Shown: positions 1-11,690 of the stretch, piece by piece
Position numbering within the stretch: position 1 is the stretch's first letter
Layout of the letters: the number at the start of each line of letters is the position of its first letter
Notes under the pieces: generated by a model
Seen by the model: the letters and a program-made list of their open reading frames with translations, nothing else
What the model was told of the DNA's origin: nothing
The model's database searches: none
Position numbers and translations under genes: made by a program
Assembly: GCA_022747635.1 (NCBI GenBank)
Contig: JAKTNV010000001.1
Location: forward strand, 46,074,446-46,138,445
From: Hetaerina americana
Lineage: Eukaryota; Arthropoda; Insecta; Odonata; Calopterygidae
Reading direction: 5' to 3'
Length of the DNA: 64,000 bases

Positions 1-1690
1 CCTCTGCAATCCTCGTTCTCATCTCTTCCACCTTATATTTCTCCCTATCCGTTTTTTTGGCGTCAACCCCTCCCCTCCTCCGTTCCATTACCCTTTCCCC
101 TTCTAATACAAACAACGACGTCTACTACCCACAACTTCCCTTCCATTAGCCAGCCACCTAGGGTTGCGGGGCTGAACTGCTGCCAAGAACTCCTCTCCCC
201 TTCCCCGAGACCCTCGGTCTCGTGGCGGCTTCAAGCATCCTCCCGACTCAATTCGAGTCAAGGAAACGATGGGACGGGTCGCTTCAGCCATTACCCATCT
301 ATCCCGACCACACTTGGGTCGCGAAATCATCAAGTGAATCGGCTCCTTTGAACAATTCACCCCGAGGATAAGTGGTGTCATCGGCGGCCAGAAGGGAAGG
401 TCACACATTTCATATACGCTCCCCTTTAGTGTTTTTTCTAGCGGTCTACCTCCGTTGAGTTTGAATGCTAACATTTTCGTATGTTGTGCATCCGCTTTTT
501 CCAGTGCCGACGGACGTATTATGGAAGCGTAGAGTTGTTTTAAGGGTTGCGCCCTTGAAATCCACCAATGGGCGTGTATTAATATTTGACGAACAAAACA
601 TTTCGGATAAATTCCCACTCAGTTGTCGGAGGTAATGTAATCCAAATTTCTTCCAGTACTGAAAAAATCTCATCTAATTCATTCCGAGCCAGGGGCTCCG
701 AAAACGTCGCCGAAGTATGACGTAAGTTGGAAACGTGTAGTTGAAAATATGGCATTCGTGACGACTTGCACGGCGCGTGGAGTAAAAAAAAGCTTGCCTC
801 TATCACGGAACACTTTCACCGAGCGAATACCGTAAATTTTCAAAATCGGTCCCTCCTGCCGACGTCAATTTTCACGTCCTTTCCACTGAAAAGTTTTTCC
901 GTCATCCTTTCCCTTCGCCACCTCGCCCTCGGCCACTCGCCCCATCTCTTTTCCCCTCGTCCCTAAACATCCTCACCGCCATGCCTTCCCGCCAGCTCTT
1001 TGGTGACTAACTCCACCCTCCCTCATCTCCCACGTCCTCCGCCTTGTCCCGCCCCCAACTCCGCCGCCCTAGGCGCTCCCCAAACATCCGAGTAAACCCC
1101 CCTTTTACACGCTTCGTCACTCACACACCCCCAAACGCTCTCACGCCTCCCCCTCCATCCCATTCTCACTCACTCCGGCCGCCCAAATGTCAACTCGGGC
1201 GTCCACTCTTCGCCTCCCCTCCCTCCCACAAACACCGCTCCGCCTCGATGATCCACATCGTGAGCCACCCGCACCCCAACCTCCCGGTCGTCGGCACCAC
1301 CTCACCACGACTACGATACTCTCGCGTCCATGCACACACACATCCCCCGCCCGCCTACCGCCCCAACACCTCTCCTCCTCACCCGACGAACCAAAACTCC
1401 CTAGGAGAAGCGGCGGCGGGGGCGCTCCTTCCCTCCCCTGTCGTGAAAACACGGGAGCAGCAAAGAGAAAAGGGGGACACCCACCCCCATCCACCTACAC
1501 ACACACGCCTGCACCCGAGGGAGTGTTTATGCGCCAACGCCACCTCGGGCCCCGCTCGAGAGACCGGAATTTCCCCACGGTTAGCCGCCCTCCGGGGAGC
1601 ACCGTTTCCCTCCCCCCGAGCTCGAACTCACGCAAACCATCTCCGATTATCACCCCAGTGCGACTTTTCCGATGAACTTGAAAGTGCGTA
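1..1690. other. CpG-rich, pyrimidine-skewed block without a recognised gene
   Basis: This stretch is richer in G+C and CpG than the flanking DNA, and from about 900 to 1640 the plus strand is strongly C-rich. Several frames stay open (up to 215 codons on plus and 171 on minus), but their translations are Pro/Ser/Arg/His-rich and overlap one another in different frames. That pattern is expected where stop codons are rare by composition. The 171-codon minus frame at 103-618 is less low-complexity than the rest, but I recognise no domain in it. The block could be a CpG island or promoter region. I see no TATA box, splice pair or terminator that would prove it. Confidence 0.5.
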
Positions 1691-2539
1691 AAAGACTTAT
1701 TCCTTGTATGTGTCGCTACCCATAGGAGTTATCTGCAAAAGTTGAATCGTGAGAAAAACATTGCTGCACGTGGTAGTTGGCGTTATGATATCAGACATCT
1801 AAATGCACAGGAAAAAATCTACGAAGGAAACGTCGGTTTAATCATTCCTTAATATTCATCTTTATCCATGGCCGTGAATTTCGCGATAAATCTCTTCCAG
1901 CAAAACAAATCTTTGAGCATACTGGACCAGCAGTTATTCCGAATTTTATAATTATCGTTCGACTTACCGGTGTGGGGCTTGGATTATGTTATGCATGAGT
2001 ACCTTACGGTAGGCATCGCACGAGTGAAACGTTAGTGATAAGAAGTTAAACCATAAACACAGTTATCAACCCTAAGATCGGTTTGGTAGGTGATGTTAAA
2101 GTTCAACCAGTACTAAGCCCGACGGCGTGGAATTCACACATCAGGAAAGGGTGAGGAGCAGTTCCTTTCCCTGTGCCGGTTATGGTTTCCCATGGAGATC
2201 TGGTACCCGTATCTGGTTATGGCGGCGTATTTCTTCGGGTACACTGCTTTCCTTCTCAGATTAAGTATTGTTTTTTTGCGTTCTGTGCTCTTTTATGGCA
2301 GATTTTTTAAGACCTGGACAACATTTCTCGTGGAAAATATTTTTAAATCGATGTCCTCTGGGATGAGTCCCATAGTCTCATAGGAAACTCCATGAGTGCA
2401 TTACAGAACGGGAAATAGCAGGTTTTCTACACTTCATAACGTGCATATCTGTTTGGATTGCATTGAAAAATACACTGGTGCCCCGCGGTCTGCCAGAGGC
2501 CAAGACTAACTTCACCAAGCAGAGGGACGTAAGATCCTC
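1691..2539. other. AT-rich intergenic DNA
   Basis: I see no gene, repeat or transposon signature here. A short plus frame at 2192-2383 is hydrophobic but has no convincing splice signals or recognisable domain. Confidence 0.5.
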
Positions 2540-3180
2540 TCTCTTCTCCTCCACCCTCTACCGTCTTTCCCCACCACGAATCATCAAACCCTACACCCCG
2601 TCCCCCTATGCACGCCCATCTCTCCATAAGTCCTTCATTCTCTTCCTTCCACCCCACCATTTCCGTTTGTTTTCACCCTTCCTCCATGTCCCCCATCTCT
2701 ATCTCTCTCTCTCTCTCCCTCTTTCCCTTCCTCTCTCCCTCTTTCTCTTCCTCTCTCCCCGTTCAACTCACTCCCTCCCCTCGGCATTGTTTTCTCTCCG
2801 AGATTTCTTGTCAACTTTTTCATTTTTGGTCTCGTCTTCAATCGGCCCGAAAAAAAATACCCCAGTTCCGAGTTTTGCCCGGGCTCAAAGTTTTCACTCT
2901 CGGCTCCGGGTTCCCTTTGTTATTTTTTGTATGTTTGCTCGTCCGCTTATTCAGTCAGTCAGAGTCAGTCGGCCGCCTACAGACGGCACTTTTCGGCCAA
3001 TTGCGATGAAAGGTCGGTGGATGGCGAGCAATGAGTTTGCCGAGTCGCTGCACGAGGCGGAACTCAAACAAACAGGAACGAAATCAAGGCAAAAGCACTC
3101 CGTCACATCTTCTCCCTTTCATCCGATTCTATTTCTTATTACTCGATGCCATATGACGAATATCCATGATTCGTGAGCAA
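2540..3180. repeat. CT-rich simple-sequence block
   Basis: The plus strand is a long polypyrimidine tract with imperfect (CT)n and (CCCT)n runs, densest at 2699-2760. The 237-codon plus frame through it is Ser/Leu/Pro-rich and is best explained by composition. There are no mobile-element ends. Confidence 0.6.
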
Positions 3181-3724
3181 TGACATTTCCAAATGATCAC
3201 AGCATTTCAGCTTCTTATCATCATGCCCACTGAGTTATTTTCCTCGAACTTTGGCTAAATTTAATTACGCTGCGTCCAAAATCGAGCGTCCACTTAAGAT
3301 GCTCTTAAAGGCAACGGCCAAATCGAATCATCAAAAAAAGCGATTGATCGAAAGGAAAACAAGACATTCAAACGGAGTAGGAATTCCATCGGGTTGCCAT
3401 TCCACCACGTTATTGACCACCCCACACCAATGGCTTCTATCTCTTTTTCATTTACCGAATTCCCCGAAAGACTCTGCACGGCGTGTGGCGGGGGATGCAA
3501 TTAAACCATCCTTTTCCTTTCAAATATAAATATTCACTGACGTACAGTACAGTCTAAACCTACTTTTTATGGCATTGTATGACTGCTTTCCATATGATCC
3601 TTTCCCCATGTGTGCTCTTCCACTTCTCTGCGAGTGAGTGAAGTAGCACCCGAGCGCCATCTCTTGGCAGCAAAATCGGGAATCGGGGCCATTTGTTGCA
3701 TTAAACCCCGCGGATTTAAGTCGC
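3181..3724. other. Unassigned intergenic DNA
   Basis: Base composition is mixed. I recognise no coding, RNA or mobile-element feature. Confidence 0.4.
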
Positions 3725-3840
3725 AATTAGTTCGTTCATAACTTTATGGTTATAGCATCAGCCTAGCAAGTCGAAAGTTATGGTTCGATTTACGGTCAAG
3801 GAACTTTTTTTCTGTTAAGAATCTATCCCACTGTGCGTGT
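3725..3840 (+). mobile_element. tRNA-derived SINE head
   Basis: The stretch around 3752-3805 resembles a tRNA-type RNA polymerase III promoter. An A-box-like TAGCATCAGCCTAGCAA is followed by a B-box-like GGTTCGATT at normal tRNA spacing, then a T-rich tail (ACTTTTTTTC) and a microsatellite. A tRNA-like head running into simple sequence is typical of SINEs. The cloverleaf is not intact, so this is not a functional tRNA gene. The boundaries are approximate and no target duplication was found. Confidence 0.5.
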
Positions 3841-3845
3841 GTGTA

Positions 3846-3860
3846 TGTGTGTGTTAGTGT

Positions 3861-3926
<66 letters not shown>

Positions 3927-4017
3927 ATAAATATATATATACATATACATATATATGTATATATATTTATATATAAATATACATATACATACATACACAC
4001 ACATACATACATACATA
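3846..4017. repeat. Compound (GT)n/(AT)n/(ACAT)n microsatellite
   Basis: A GT-rich start passes into about 100 bp of (AT)n, then AT with interruptions, then (ACAT)n/(ATAC)n. Translations through it (Tyr-Ile repeats) are meaningless. The array lies between a SINE head and a 60-bp inverted-repeat element, so it may have grown from a SINE tail. Confidence 0.9.
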
Positions 4018-4077
4018 CAGGGTGCGGCAACATAAACGCAAAACGATTTAAAAAGGAAGTTATGTTGCCACACCCTC
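4018..4077. mobile_element. 60-bp miniature inverted-repeat element with mariner-like ends
   Basis: The two ends are near-perfect inverted repeats: AGGGTGCGGCAACATAA on the left, and on the right the reverse complement of AGGGTGTGGCAACATAA. Only about 26 bp separates them. A TA lies directly before the left end. On the right a TA occurs three bases beyond the repeat, so the target duplication is not clean. Ends of the form AGGGTG are common in mariner-type transposons, so I read this as an extremely shortened non-autonomous derivative. A chance hairpin is less likely given 16 of 17 matching positions. Confidence 0.55.
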
Positions 4078-4081
4078 CATA

Positions 4082-5414
4082 TTTATGCACACACACGACA
4101 TCACGATATTTCAGTAATATTCAGCAATATTCAGCAACGGAAGAGTCCCCACTCAATCCCGCTCGAATAAAGACGTTCATCTTTTTCTTCTCTCACAGGA
4201 CGATAATATAAATTGTTCTTCCGCTCGACCTGCCATTCAATTGTCTCCCGCACGCTTCTCTTTGGCTTCTGTCCCCACACAATCTTTCGAGCTACAATTC
4301 TACGCCACGGGCTACCTCCCTCTACTTCCTTCACAAACATTCGTCCCTCCACTGCTCTCCTTGCACAAATGCCTGGAATGACAGCCTCATAACCAATCTG
4401 ACCAAATCAGTTATTTCTCATCCGAATCAAATGTTTTCCACCAGGGAGCTAATTATAAAAGATAATTTCTCTTGCGCAATTCAAGAGTAACTCTAGGAAA
4501 GCTCTTAGGAGTATTTCGATCTCTCCAGACATGTGATTGCTTAAGAATTCACTACATCTCCTGCTTAATGGGGCGACAACAGTTCTATACGATTTATGAA
4601 AAATATCTGCAAGTTGCATCAATTTTACTAATAAATATTTAATTGGCTATTAAAATTGACTGAATCTGGAGTACGTTTTACTTTGCACGGCCCGGGTTTA
4701 AATTGCCAAGCACAAAAACACCTTGATACAAGATCTCCTTGGTTTCCAAAATGGTGAGTTTGGGTGGAAGATGTGTAGCGGAAGAGAAGAAGTGGGAGAG
4801 GAGGAATGCGGGACCTTGTACTTGGCCGCGCTGACGGTAAAGGGAGAAGGGCGGGAGGATCTGTTGATGCTTATAGGGCACTATTTGAGAGGGAGAGGAT
4901 TGTTGCAAAATTAAAGTATTGTGGAAAACTAAGCGATTCTTGCGATTTTTTAACAGAAAGCAATTCCACCACTTAACTCCCGATGCCGTAAATTTCAAAG
5001 ATCGGCGTTTTAATTTCCACCTCAGAAAGTAGGGCTGTAAAATCTAAGCTGAGAAAATCCCTGAGAATCTGATAGAAAGACAATATGTCTTATTGGTATC
5101 TCTGATATTACAGATGCGTGGAATGACCATTTCATGTCGTGAAAAATCATTATTTTAATTATTCCCCAAACCATACTGCATTCAATTGTAAGCCAATGAT
5201 ATTCATATTTTACATCTCCCGCTAGAGAACGAGCTTTAATTCATGCTAGCATAACAGAACGCCAAAGTATATTAAACTCAGAACAATAGTATTTTCTGGT
5301 GGAATATAAGCACTCGATCAGTTCCATTTTGCACTAGGAATGACGCTCAGCAGACCATAACTAAGTAACCTATGATCTGCATGAACAATGATCAAGGTAT
5401 CTTCAACGTTTTGA
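4082..5414. other. Unassigned AT-leaning intergenic DNA
   Basis: I see no domain-bearing frame, RNA gene or element end here. The plus and minus frames around 4680-5000 are short and mutually overlapping. Confidence 0.4.
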
Positions 5415-5905
5415 TTCACTTAAAAATTATTATTATAATCAGCAATCTACCAGTTAAAGTAGGTTTTGGATGGACATGGGCTATACAACGGTATAACGAT
5501 AATTCCCTTACCTCTTCCACCAAACAACTTGACATCCAGCACTACAATATGTCTCTCTTTAATTCTAAATACTTCCTTCCTCCCTTTATTCCCTCCAACA
5601 TGCCTATTTTATTCTTACCGCTTACTATTCTAGTCTAAATTTCTCCCCTCTATCACTATCTTCAACATTATTAATCAAAATGCTCTGTATTAATCTTTTC
5701 TGCCTTCTATAGATTTCCCTTAGCAATTCTCTCCTCTCCCTCGCCATGCCTCGCACTTCCTTGTTTTCCTTTCTGCCCATTTCACCTTTTCCATCCTTTT
5801 CTACACCCACATTGCAAAAGATTCCAATCTACCCCTATCTTCTTGCCTCAATGACCATAATTCTGAGTTGTACAAAATCTCGCTCCACATCAAAGTTTTT
5901 ACGAG
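5415..5905 (-). mobile_element. 3' fragment of an RTE-like LINE (copy A)
   Basis: Read on the minus strand, this encodes the C-terminal segment of an insect-type non-LTR retrotransposon polyprotein. A nucleic-acid-contacting stretch close to GVEKDGKGEMGRKENKEVRG continues into ARERRELLREIYRRQ, the counterpart of the WRRMEKV/W-ERKTNEEV region after the reverse transcriptase in related elements. The non-coding 3' part contains ATCCAAAACCTACTTTAACT and ends near 5415-5450 in a TAATAATAA-like tail. The same 3' signature recurs in the copies at 26310, 28396, 6475 and, more weakly, 62590. The copy is 5'-truncated, as is usual for LINEs, and non-functional. The assignment to an RTE-like clade is inferred from motif style. 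Confidence 0.6.
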
Positions 5906-6474
5906 TCGTTTTTTAACAATGCTCGATCGCTAAATAGATGAAAGAAATATTACTTTCCTGAACTGTTTTCAAATAATTAGTTAATCTCGTACCACTCCTG
6001 GCGCATATATCCATCAGAGAGAAGAGAGAAATAAAGCCTGTTGGATCAGGGTGTGTGCATCCCCAAGCACGAACAGCGAACAGTACTCAAACAAACAACA
6101 TTCACCGCAAATAAAAAGGTATATCTCTCAGCATAATTGGGAGCAATGATTGTGCAAGCATCTGGAGAGAAACTATTAGGAGAAAAATGTATGTGAACTA
6201 ATCCAAGTGAATTCAACCGTTGGTGCAATTACATTTTAATACCCAACAGATATCTAAAACTATTCTGAATACCACCACTGTTCCGTAATCTACTCGGGCA
6301 AATGTTTTTACTAAGTAAAATTTTATGTCTAAACTTGAACCAACGCCATCTTAATTTGCATATTCTTCATACAATAAACGACGTAACGTACTATTTAGAT
6401 AAACCTCCGTCGTGAGCCACATCTCGAAAATTATTATTCTCACACATGCGCATATCAATTTTTTAAATTAGTGA
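5906..6474. other. AT-rich intergenic DNA
   Basis: I recognise nothing between the two LINE fragments. Confidence 0.4.
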
Positions 6475-6790
6475 TAAACAATCGGACAGAGAGGAGGACA
6501 AACGAATTTTAAGTGAAATGGAAGGAGAGAGGAATTTGTTCGCGTTAATGCGAATAAAGACAGAAAAAAGTGGGCGAAGGAAATAATGAAAGGTAGTCGA
6601 ATTTTAAAAGCCGCGAAAGTGAGAATGTTGGGTAAGCGAGGTTGAGGAAGGAAGACAAAAGGCTTGTCGGACAGCATGAAGGCAGGAAACAATCACAACG
6701 AAATGAAGAAAGAGATGATACAGGACAAGAGGAAGTTCACGCGATACTAAGACGATGATAGTTATTAACGACTATCCAAAACCTCCATTC
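6475..6790 (+). mobile_element. 3' fragment of an RTE-like LINE (copy B)
   Basis: The plus-strand translation contains KAAKVRMLGKRG followed by a stop in place of an Arg/Gly codon, then GRKTKGLSDSMKAGNN. This matches the conserved C-terminal signature (hydrophobic-EG-xMLGKRGRGRxRxGxL) also seen in the minus copies at 28396 and 62590. The non-coding end contains ACTATCCAAAACCTCC, like the other copies. Only the last ~80 codons and the 3' UTR remain. It lies opposite in orientation to copy A, about 600 bp away. Confidence 0.6.
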
Positions 6791-7864
6791 TTCGGGTTGA
6801 ATACCTCGAATGAAAATTTTCTGCTTTTTGAACGCATGAAAAAGAATTTTTACATGGCCTTGCGCTGCAATAAAAAAAAATTTCATTTGATTTGATTCAT
6901 ATGAGGTAAAGGCTATATGATCAGGGAGGCTAAAAACGTATCACTACAAACCCCTCCAGGGATTTGAATTTTCAACCATCATCATGTGTATTCCATTCTG
7001 TAACATACGTAACCTACTGTCAATATTTTTCTCTATTACCTTAGTTACTCTAATCATTACCTTCACAAAATGTTGAGACAAACCGTATTAACAAGACTAT
7101 GCTGACATTTTTTCTGCCCTGAAGTAAATTCTTATTTGTTTACATTGTGGAGATTTCCATTGAATACATGTTTGGGTGAATTTTGAGGGTATTTCAAAAT
7201 TTTAGTTTTAAAAATAGTTGTATTTATATCGTTTCGACATCTTCCATTAGTAAAGAGGGAAAAAGAATAAATAACGAAGTAATGCCAAAATAGCTATATT
7301 TATCTTTGCAAATTTTTCGATATTTTTGGAAGCTGATAACATTAGATATTGAACATGATGAGAATTGTATTCAGTGATGCTAATAATTTCATCACATGAT
7401 TTATATTCAGACTAAAACTATTAGCAAATGCTCTATTATCTCCATGGAATATTATTACATAATAGATTTTAAAGCAACAGTGCATTATTAAAACAGGATT
7501 TAAATTTTTAATCAAAAGCGCGACAAAGAATATTCAAATAAACGTAACTTTTACCGGATATGTTCAAATGAAAATTCTAAAACAACAAAAAGTAAAAGTT
7601 ACGTATAGTAAAAGTTATTAATCATGACTGATTATTTCTAAAGAAATTTAATGAAAATTTATTAATAGTAGAGAAGCCTTCGCAAATAATTTTTGCAAAA
7701 ACTGGGTTTACATTACCTATTCTGTTCCGATAACGAACTCATTTATAAAGGATCCTAAACTTAGCAACATTTTACTACGTCTTAAACTTGATTACTACAA
7801 ATATTAATAAACAACTAGCAATACTTAAATATAAAGAATTTAGTTAATGCTACAAGTTAAGACA
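6791..7864. other. AT-rich intergenic DNA
   Basis: About 1 kb of strongly AT-rich sequence with no frame, repeat or element end that I can support. Confidence 0.5.
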
Positions 7865-8060
7865 AAGTAACGTATTTATCCTGGAAACTACGTAAGCCAT
7901 GTGAAAAAAGCGACCGACTATTACTACAGACATAGCGGGTTTGAGCCCCTCTCGTGGACATCCCATATTTTCATGTGGAAACGAGGGAAACTCTTTATTG
8001 GCAAGCTCATGTTCAATGTAGAAAAATAAAGAGTTTGGCATTTTCAACATTTTCGGGCAT
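7865..8060 (+). mobile_element. tRNA-derived SINE-like sequence
   Basis: A good B-box, GCGGGTTTGAGCCCC, lies at about 7936-7950, preceded at tRNA-like distance by GTGAAAAAAGCGACCGAC, an A-box-like segment. The flanking bases CTCTCGTGG give a partial acceptor-stem context. It does not fold into a full tRNA, so a SINE or tRNA relic is the best reading. No second copy of its body was found in the window. Confidence 0.4.
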
Positions 8061-8209
8061 TTGTGGACTTCTCCTTTCCTGGAAAAACTGAAAAAGAAAA
8101 CTGATAAGCAAAATTAATTCATCCAACTTTTCTCGTCAGAGAATCATTTAAACTTTCGCCGAAGTAATTTGAGTTGGCAAAGTTTGTCTAATTCACCCAA
8201 TTTAGTGAA

Positions 8210-9120
8210 ATTCCATTTGTTCTGAATACTTGTTCCTGGTCCCCAACCGACTTCGGTCTCGCATTCAGCGGACCCTCCTTCGTTTCACCCCCTCGGCCAC
8301 ACAGTACCTTCCGCCGACGCGGTAAACCATTCCTCGCCACGAGACCTCCCAGACCCCTGAGACCCGCTCCCTGACAGACCCCTCCTCTCACAACCCCCCC
8401 TCTTGCCCGAATATTCGCAAACTCACCTTTCATGCCCGGCACTTCCCCCTTCCCTTCCCCAGTCCTATGCCTCTCCTCCTCGTCGTCCCTCTCCTTTCAC
8501 TCTCGTTCCTCGCCTACTTTTCTCGCTTAGGGCTATTTGGGCGTGGTCGTGGAGTCGTGGCCCCCTTCCCTTTCGTGGCCTCCACATTCCGCCCACTCCT
8601 AACCCACCCGCTCACCCCTCTTCCCGTAGCTCTCGCTCGTTCGTCAACCTCGCACTGCGGGGCGGCGGGGGATGTTGCGAGGAGGAAAACCCATCCATGA
8701 AGGAAGGGCATAATAAAAAGGCCGTGTCCAAAAAACCGACCGGTGTTGGCCGCCCCATCGCATTATACAGGCATGCCATAGAGGTGCCGCCGTTACCCTC
8801 GGCAGCGTGAGTTCGTCCGGAAGCCCAAATGCGACCCAGGATCCGCCCGCGCTCAGTCAATGCAGCGCGCGGAGGTTGCGGTTCCTCCTGGCTGGCTATA
8901 GGACGGCCCCGGGGCCGCGGCGGGACGCCTTTGTCCACGGAGATCGATCGCATAGGTAACTTAATCGTCGAATGTGAAAACAAAAGGGCACGCCGCCGAC
9001 CAAAGAGACCCAAGTGTCGTGAATTCTGGAAAACTTTGCCCGGCGCCTTAAATTTTCCATCGTTGTCCCACTGCCCGGTTCAATGGCGCTCCCTCGCTGT
9101 GTTCTTTCCTATCTTATTTA
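8210..9120. other. CpG-rich block, possible promoter region
   Basis: A GC-rich, CpG-dense segment inside AT-rich surroundings. Frames on both strands remain open through it with Arg/Pro-rich, low-complexity translations, and no domain is recognisable. The core at 8730-9010 is the most balanced and GC-rich part and looks like a CpG island. No TATA box, initiator or splice donor can be tied to a coding exon. Confidence 0.4.
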
Positions 9121-9740
9121 AAAAAATTTAAGACCGATTCCAACAAATAGGGGAAATGTAAAAGTATAGCCAGTCTTGGCTCACGCAAGGTTAACTTATG
9201 TATATTCAGAAGGTCACCAGTTCAAATCAATCAATGGTATTTTTATTCCTTTGAATGGGGCATAAATACTATATTTGTACTGCTTTGCCTTGTTGTTGCC
9301 CTGTTGAACTCGTCGAATCAAATTGAGTCATATGAACTGAGAAATTCTAAATAATCGCGTAGATCATAAATAAATTATGCATTTATATTTCCACATCATT
9401 CAGTGCTTAATATACAACAGCGATTTTAAGGTGGTTAAATCATAATCTTTATTTCTCAAAGAATCATATTTACCCATTGAATGAAAATGTAAGTCATTTG
9501 TTTGATTAAAAATATTTTATTTTCTAAGTTCATCAAAAAAAGAACAACTCGTTATCATTTATGCTTGCATTATGTAATTAATATTGGCAAAACTGTTAAA
9601 TTTTTTGGGGAATCTATAGTGCAATGTCTTAATATTAATGTAAAACTAATAGGATTTTTTGAATTAAACAACGTAAAATCAAATTATTTTGAACTCATCA
9701 TTGCTCATCATTGCACAGAACGTGCAGAACCTACAATGTA
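9121..9740. other. AT-rich DNA with a weak tRNA-like trace
   Basis: Near 9175-9240 an A-box-like TGGCTCACGCAAGG is followed by a B-box-like GGTCACCAGTTCAAATC and later a T-run, which could be an old SINE head. The remainder is AT-rich without recognisable features. The 105-codon plus frame at 9502-9819 has Lys/Asn/Phe/Ile-rich composition expected of AT-rich noise and runs into the next element. Confidence 0.3.
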
Positions 9741-9990
9741 CCAGGGCGATTCGAAAATTAAGGTCTCCTATTTTTTTCCCGAAAAATCAAATTTATTCTC
9801 AACTTTGTGTACATCGTAGGAAAGGCTGAGCATTTAGCTATTTTTCTACATAGTTGCCTTGACGATCAATCACTTTTAGTATCCTCGTAAGCAGCTTTTT
9901 AATACCGGCGTCGTACCTTTCTCCCGCCGCGTCTTGAAGCCAACTGACGACTTCTTCTCCAATATAAATTCATCGCCATTTAGTGGAAGT
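9741..9990 (-). pseudogene. C-terminal remnant of mariner-type transposase (left arm)
   Basis: Minus-strand frame with EEVVSWLQDAAGERYDAGIK leading to QGNYVEK and a stop. This corresponds to the C-terminal tail after the catalytic core of mariner transposases. The helix-turn-helix domain and all catalytic Asp residues are absent. Its counterpart in the right arm (plus strand, from about 10014) has QGDKVEK, so the two arms have diverged since the palindrome formed. Confidence 0.7.
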
Positions 9991-10013
9991 GTACGGTGAG
10001 AAGTGTACTCCGC

Positions 10014-10207
10014 GACGCGGCGGGAGAAAGGTACGACGCCGGTATTAAAAAGCTGCTTACAAGGATACAAAAAGTGATTGATCGTCAAGGCGACAAGGTA
10101 GAAAAATAGTTAAATGCTCAACCTTTCCAAAGATGTACGCAAAGCTGAGAATAAATTTGATGTTACATGAAAAAACATAGGAGACCTTACTTTCCGGATC
10201 GCCTTCG
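10014..10207 (+). pseudogene. C-terminal remnant of mariner-type transposase (right arm)
   Basis: The plus-strand counterpart of the left arm reads AAGERYDAGIKKLLTRIQKV then QGDKVEK and a stop, followed by the 3' UTR and the terminal repeat. The same C-terminal pattern (AAGIQKLVTRYDKCLNLLGD) occurs in the mariner at 50837, so the two are probably related lineages. No catalytic residues remain. Confidence 0.7.
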
Positions 10208-10209
10208 TA

Positions 10210-11690
10210 TTTAGTGACAAACTTCATCTGTCTCAGCATAGAAATATTTTTGTATATTAATGAATGGCATTGCTAAACAAGTATAAGATAAAAGTTTTTA
10301 GAATTCTCTGTTATTTTATGAATTAAATTGTGCATTAGGTTTGATTGGGTTTGCCCAGTAATTATTATGGTGGGCGGAGGTAATATACAATGATCGATTT
10401 AAACTCAATTTAAGGAATCATTGTTATGGAAATACGTTGTTTGAGCTAGATGGCGGTGCTAACAGACTGAAGGCACGTGCATTTGTACACAGAGTAGCTT
10501 ACTCCTGTCAATTACCTGCCATATTCAACATCCCAGACATTTTGAGGTCACAAATGGGCACATTAGGTAATGTACTAAATAATAATAAATGTATTAGTCT
10601 GCTAATTAATCACCGATGCTTTAGATATTTTCTCTCTGGTGCAAACCATGGCGATTGTAGGGAATAAAAATATAAAATTTATGCAAAGAATCATATTGAA
10701 TTTATAAGATAAATAAGCATGAAAGAGATGCATTGCCACAACACGGTTAAACCGACAAAACGGTTTCTTGATTGGTTAAGTATTTGGAAGTCAAGACTTT
10801 CACGGGGAAAAGGCATCAGAAGGACGACTGTGGTTGTCACCGTTGAGCTCTCCATAATCGTACATCGGATGGTGCGTAATACTGTAATAATATTAAAAAT
10901 TAAGGGAGACATAATCTGATACCACTGAATCGAATTAAAGTTAGAATACGCTTTAAGTAATCTGGTCCTATAGGATATGCGGATTAAGGAACTGCATAAA
11001 GCTAAAAAAGTTATGTCCTAGAATTTTTCAAAAGTTTACGGCAGCTGTATTACGGGGCTAGTCTAAAAGCCTCTTTGGAGAACGGAAGCTCTTCCTACTT
11101 CGCGATTATGGTAAAGATCACAGAAGATGGTGACCCAGACAATAATCTTTTGAGAAAATAAAGGGCACAAAAAAACACTTCTAACGGAGATGGAACTAAT
11201 AAAATCCCACATATAAGTAAACTGGACAATTCAAATACAATTAAGGAAATTGACTGCTGGAGAGAGAGACATACATAAGACAGGGGATATAAGTAAAAAA
11301 TTTACTCTAACAATGCTCACGCTTATAATAAAAATAAAGTTACCCAGTTATGTAGCACAGGTGTAGTTCAATTAACTAAAGCTTGCACTCAATAAATTTA
11401 ATAATGGATAAGTTTATACTCAGCATATAATAACCATCAAGTTATGCCTTCATGGTCACTTCTTTCGCGATGATTTTGGCGAAAGAAATGATATAATTAA
11501 TGTTTTTTTTCTTTCCCTAAGGCCCTAACGAATATCAAAGTGGAGGAAGAAGTAGAAAATAAAAAATCAAGAGTTAAATACTCAGAAATAAACAATTTCA
11601 GAACTGAACATGGGACATTGCACGGAAGCGAGTGGTAACAATAAAAATTAAAGAGACGGAGATTGTGCTAGATGAACTTGAATGAAAAAT
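10210..11690. other. AT-rich intergenic DNA
   Basis: Two overlapping short plus frames (10437-10667 and 10719-10919) have fairly protein-like composition, but I see no strong acceptor/donor pair and no domain. The rest is AT-rich and unassigned. Confidence 0.4.

Larger units (their letters stand above)
9741..10207. mobile_element. Palindromic mariner derivative with two 3' ends
   Basis: The unit is flanked by TA on both sides (9739-9740 and 10208-10209) and consists of two ~193-bp inverted arms (9741-9933 and 10014-10207) around an 80-bp centre. The innermost ~47 bp of the arms is identical and the outer parts are diverged. Each arm, read outward, encodes the last residues of a mariner-type transposase (AAGERYDAGIKKLLTRI...QGxxVEK, then stop), a short 3' UTR and a terminal repeat. 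The right terminal repeat reads CGAAGGCGATCCGGAAAGTA inward. The minus copy extends into the centre (EEVVSWLQ upstream of the arm). Two transposon 3' ends are therefore joined head to head and the 5' half is missing. It cannot encode a transposase but has two ends that one could recognise. Confidence 0.8.

Noticed and set aside
1044..1691. 215-codon plus frame rich in Pro, His and Arg
   Set aside because: Overlaps 162- and 117-codon frames on both strands in the same C-rich tract; compositional.
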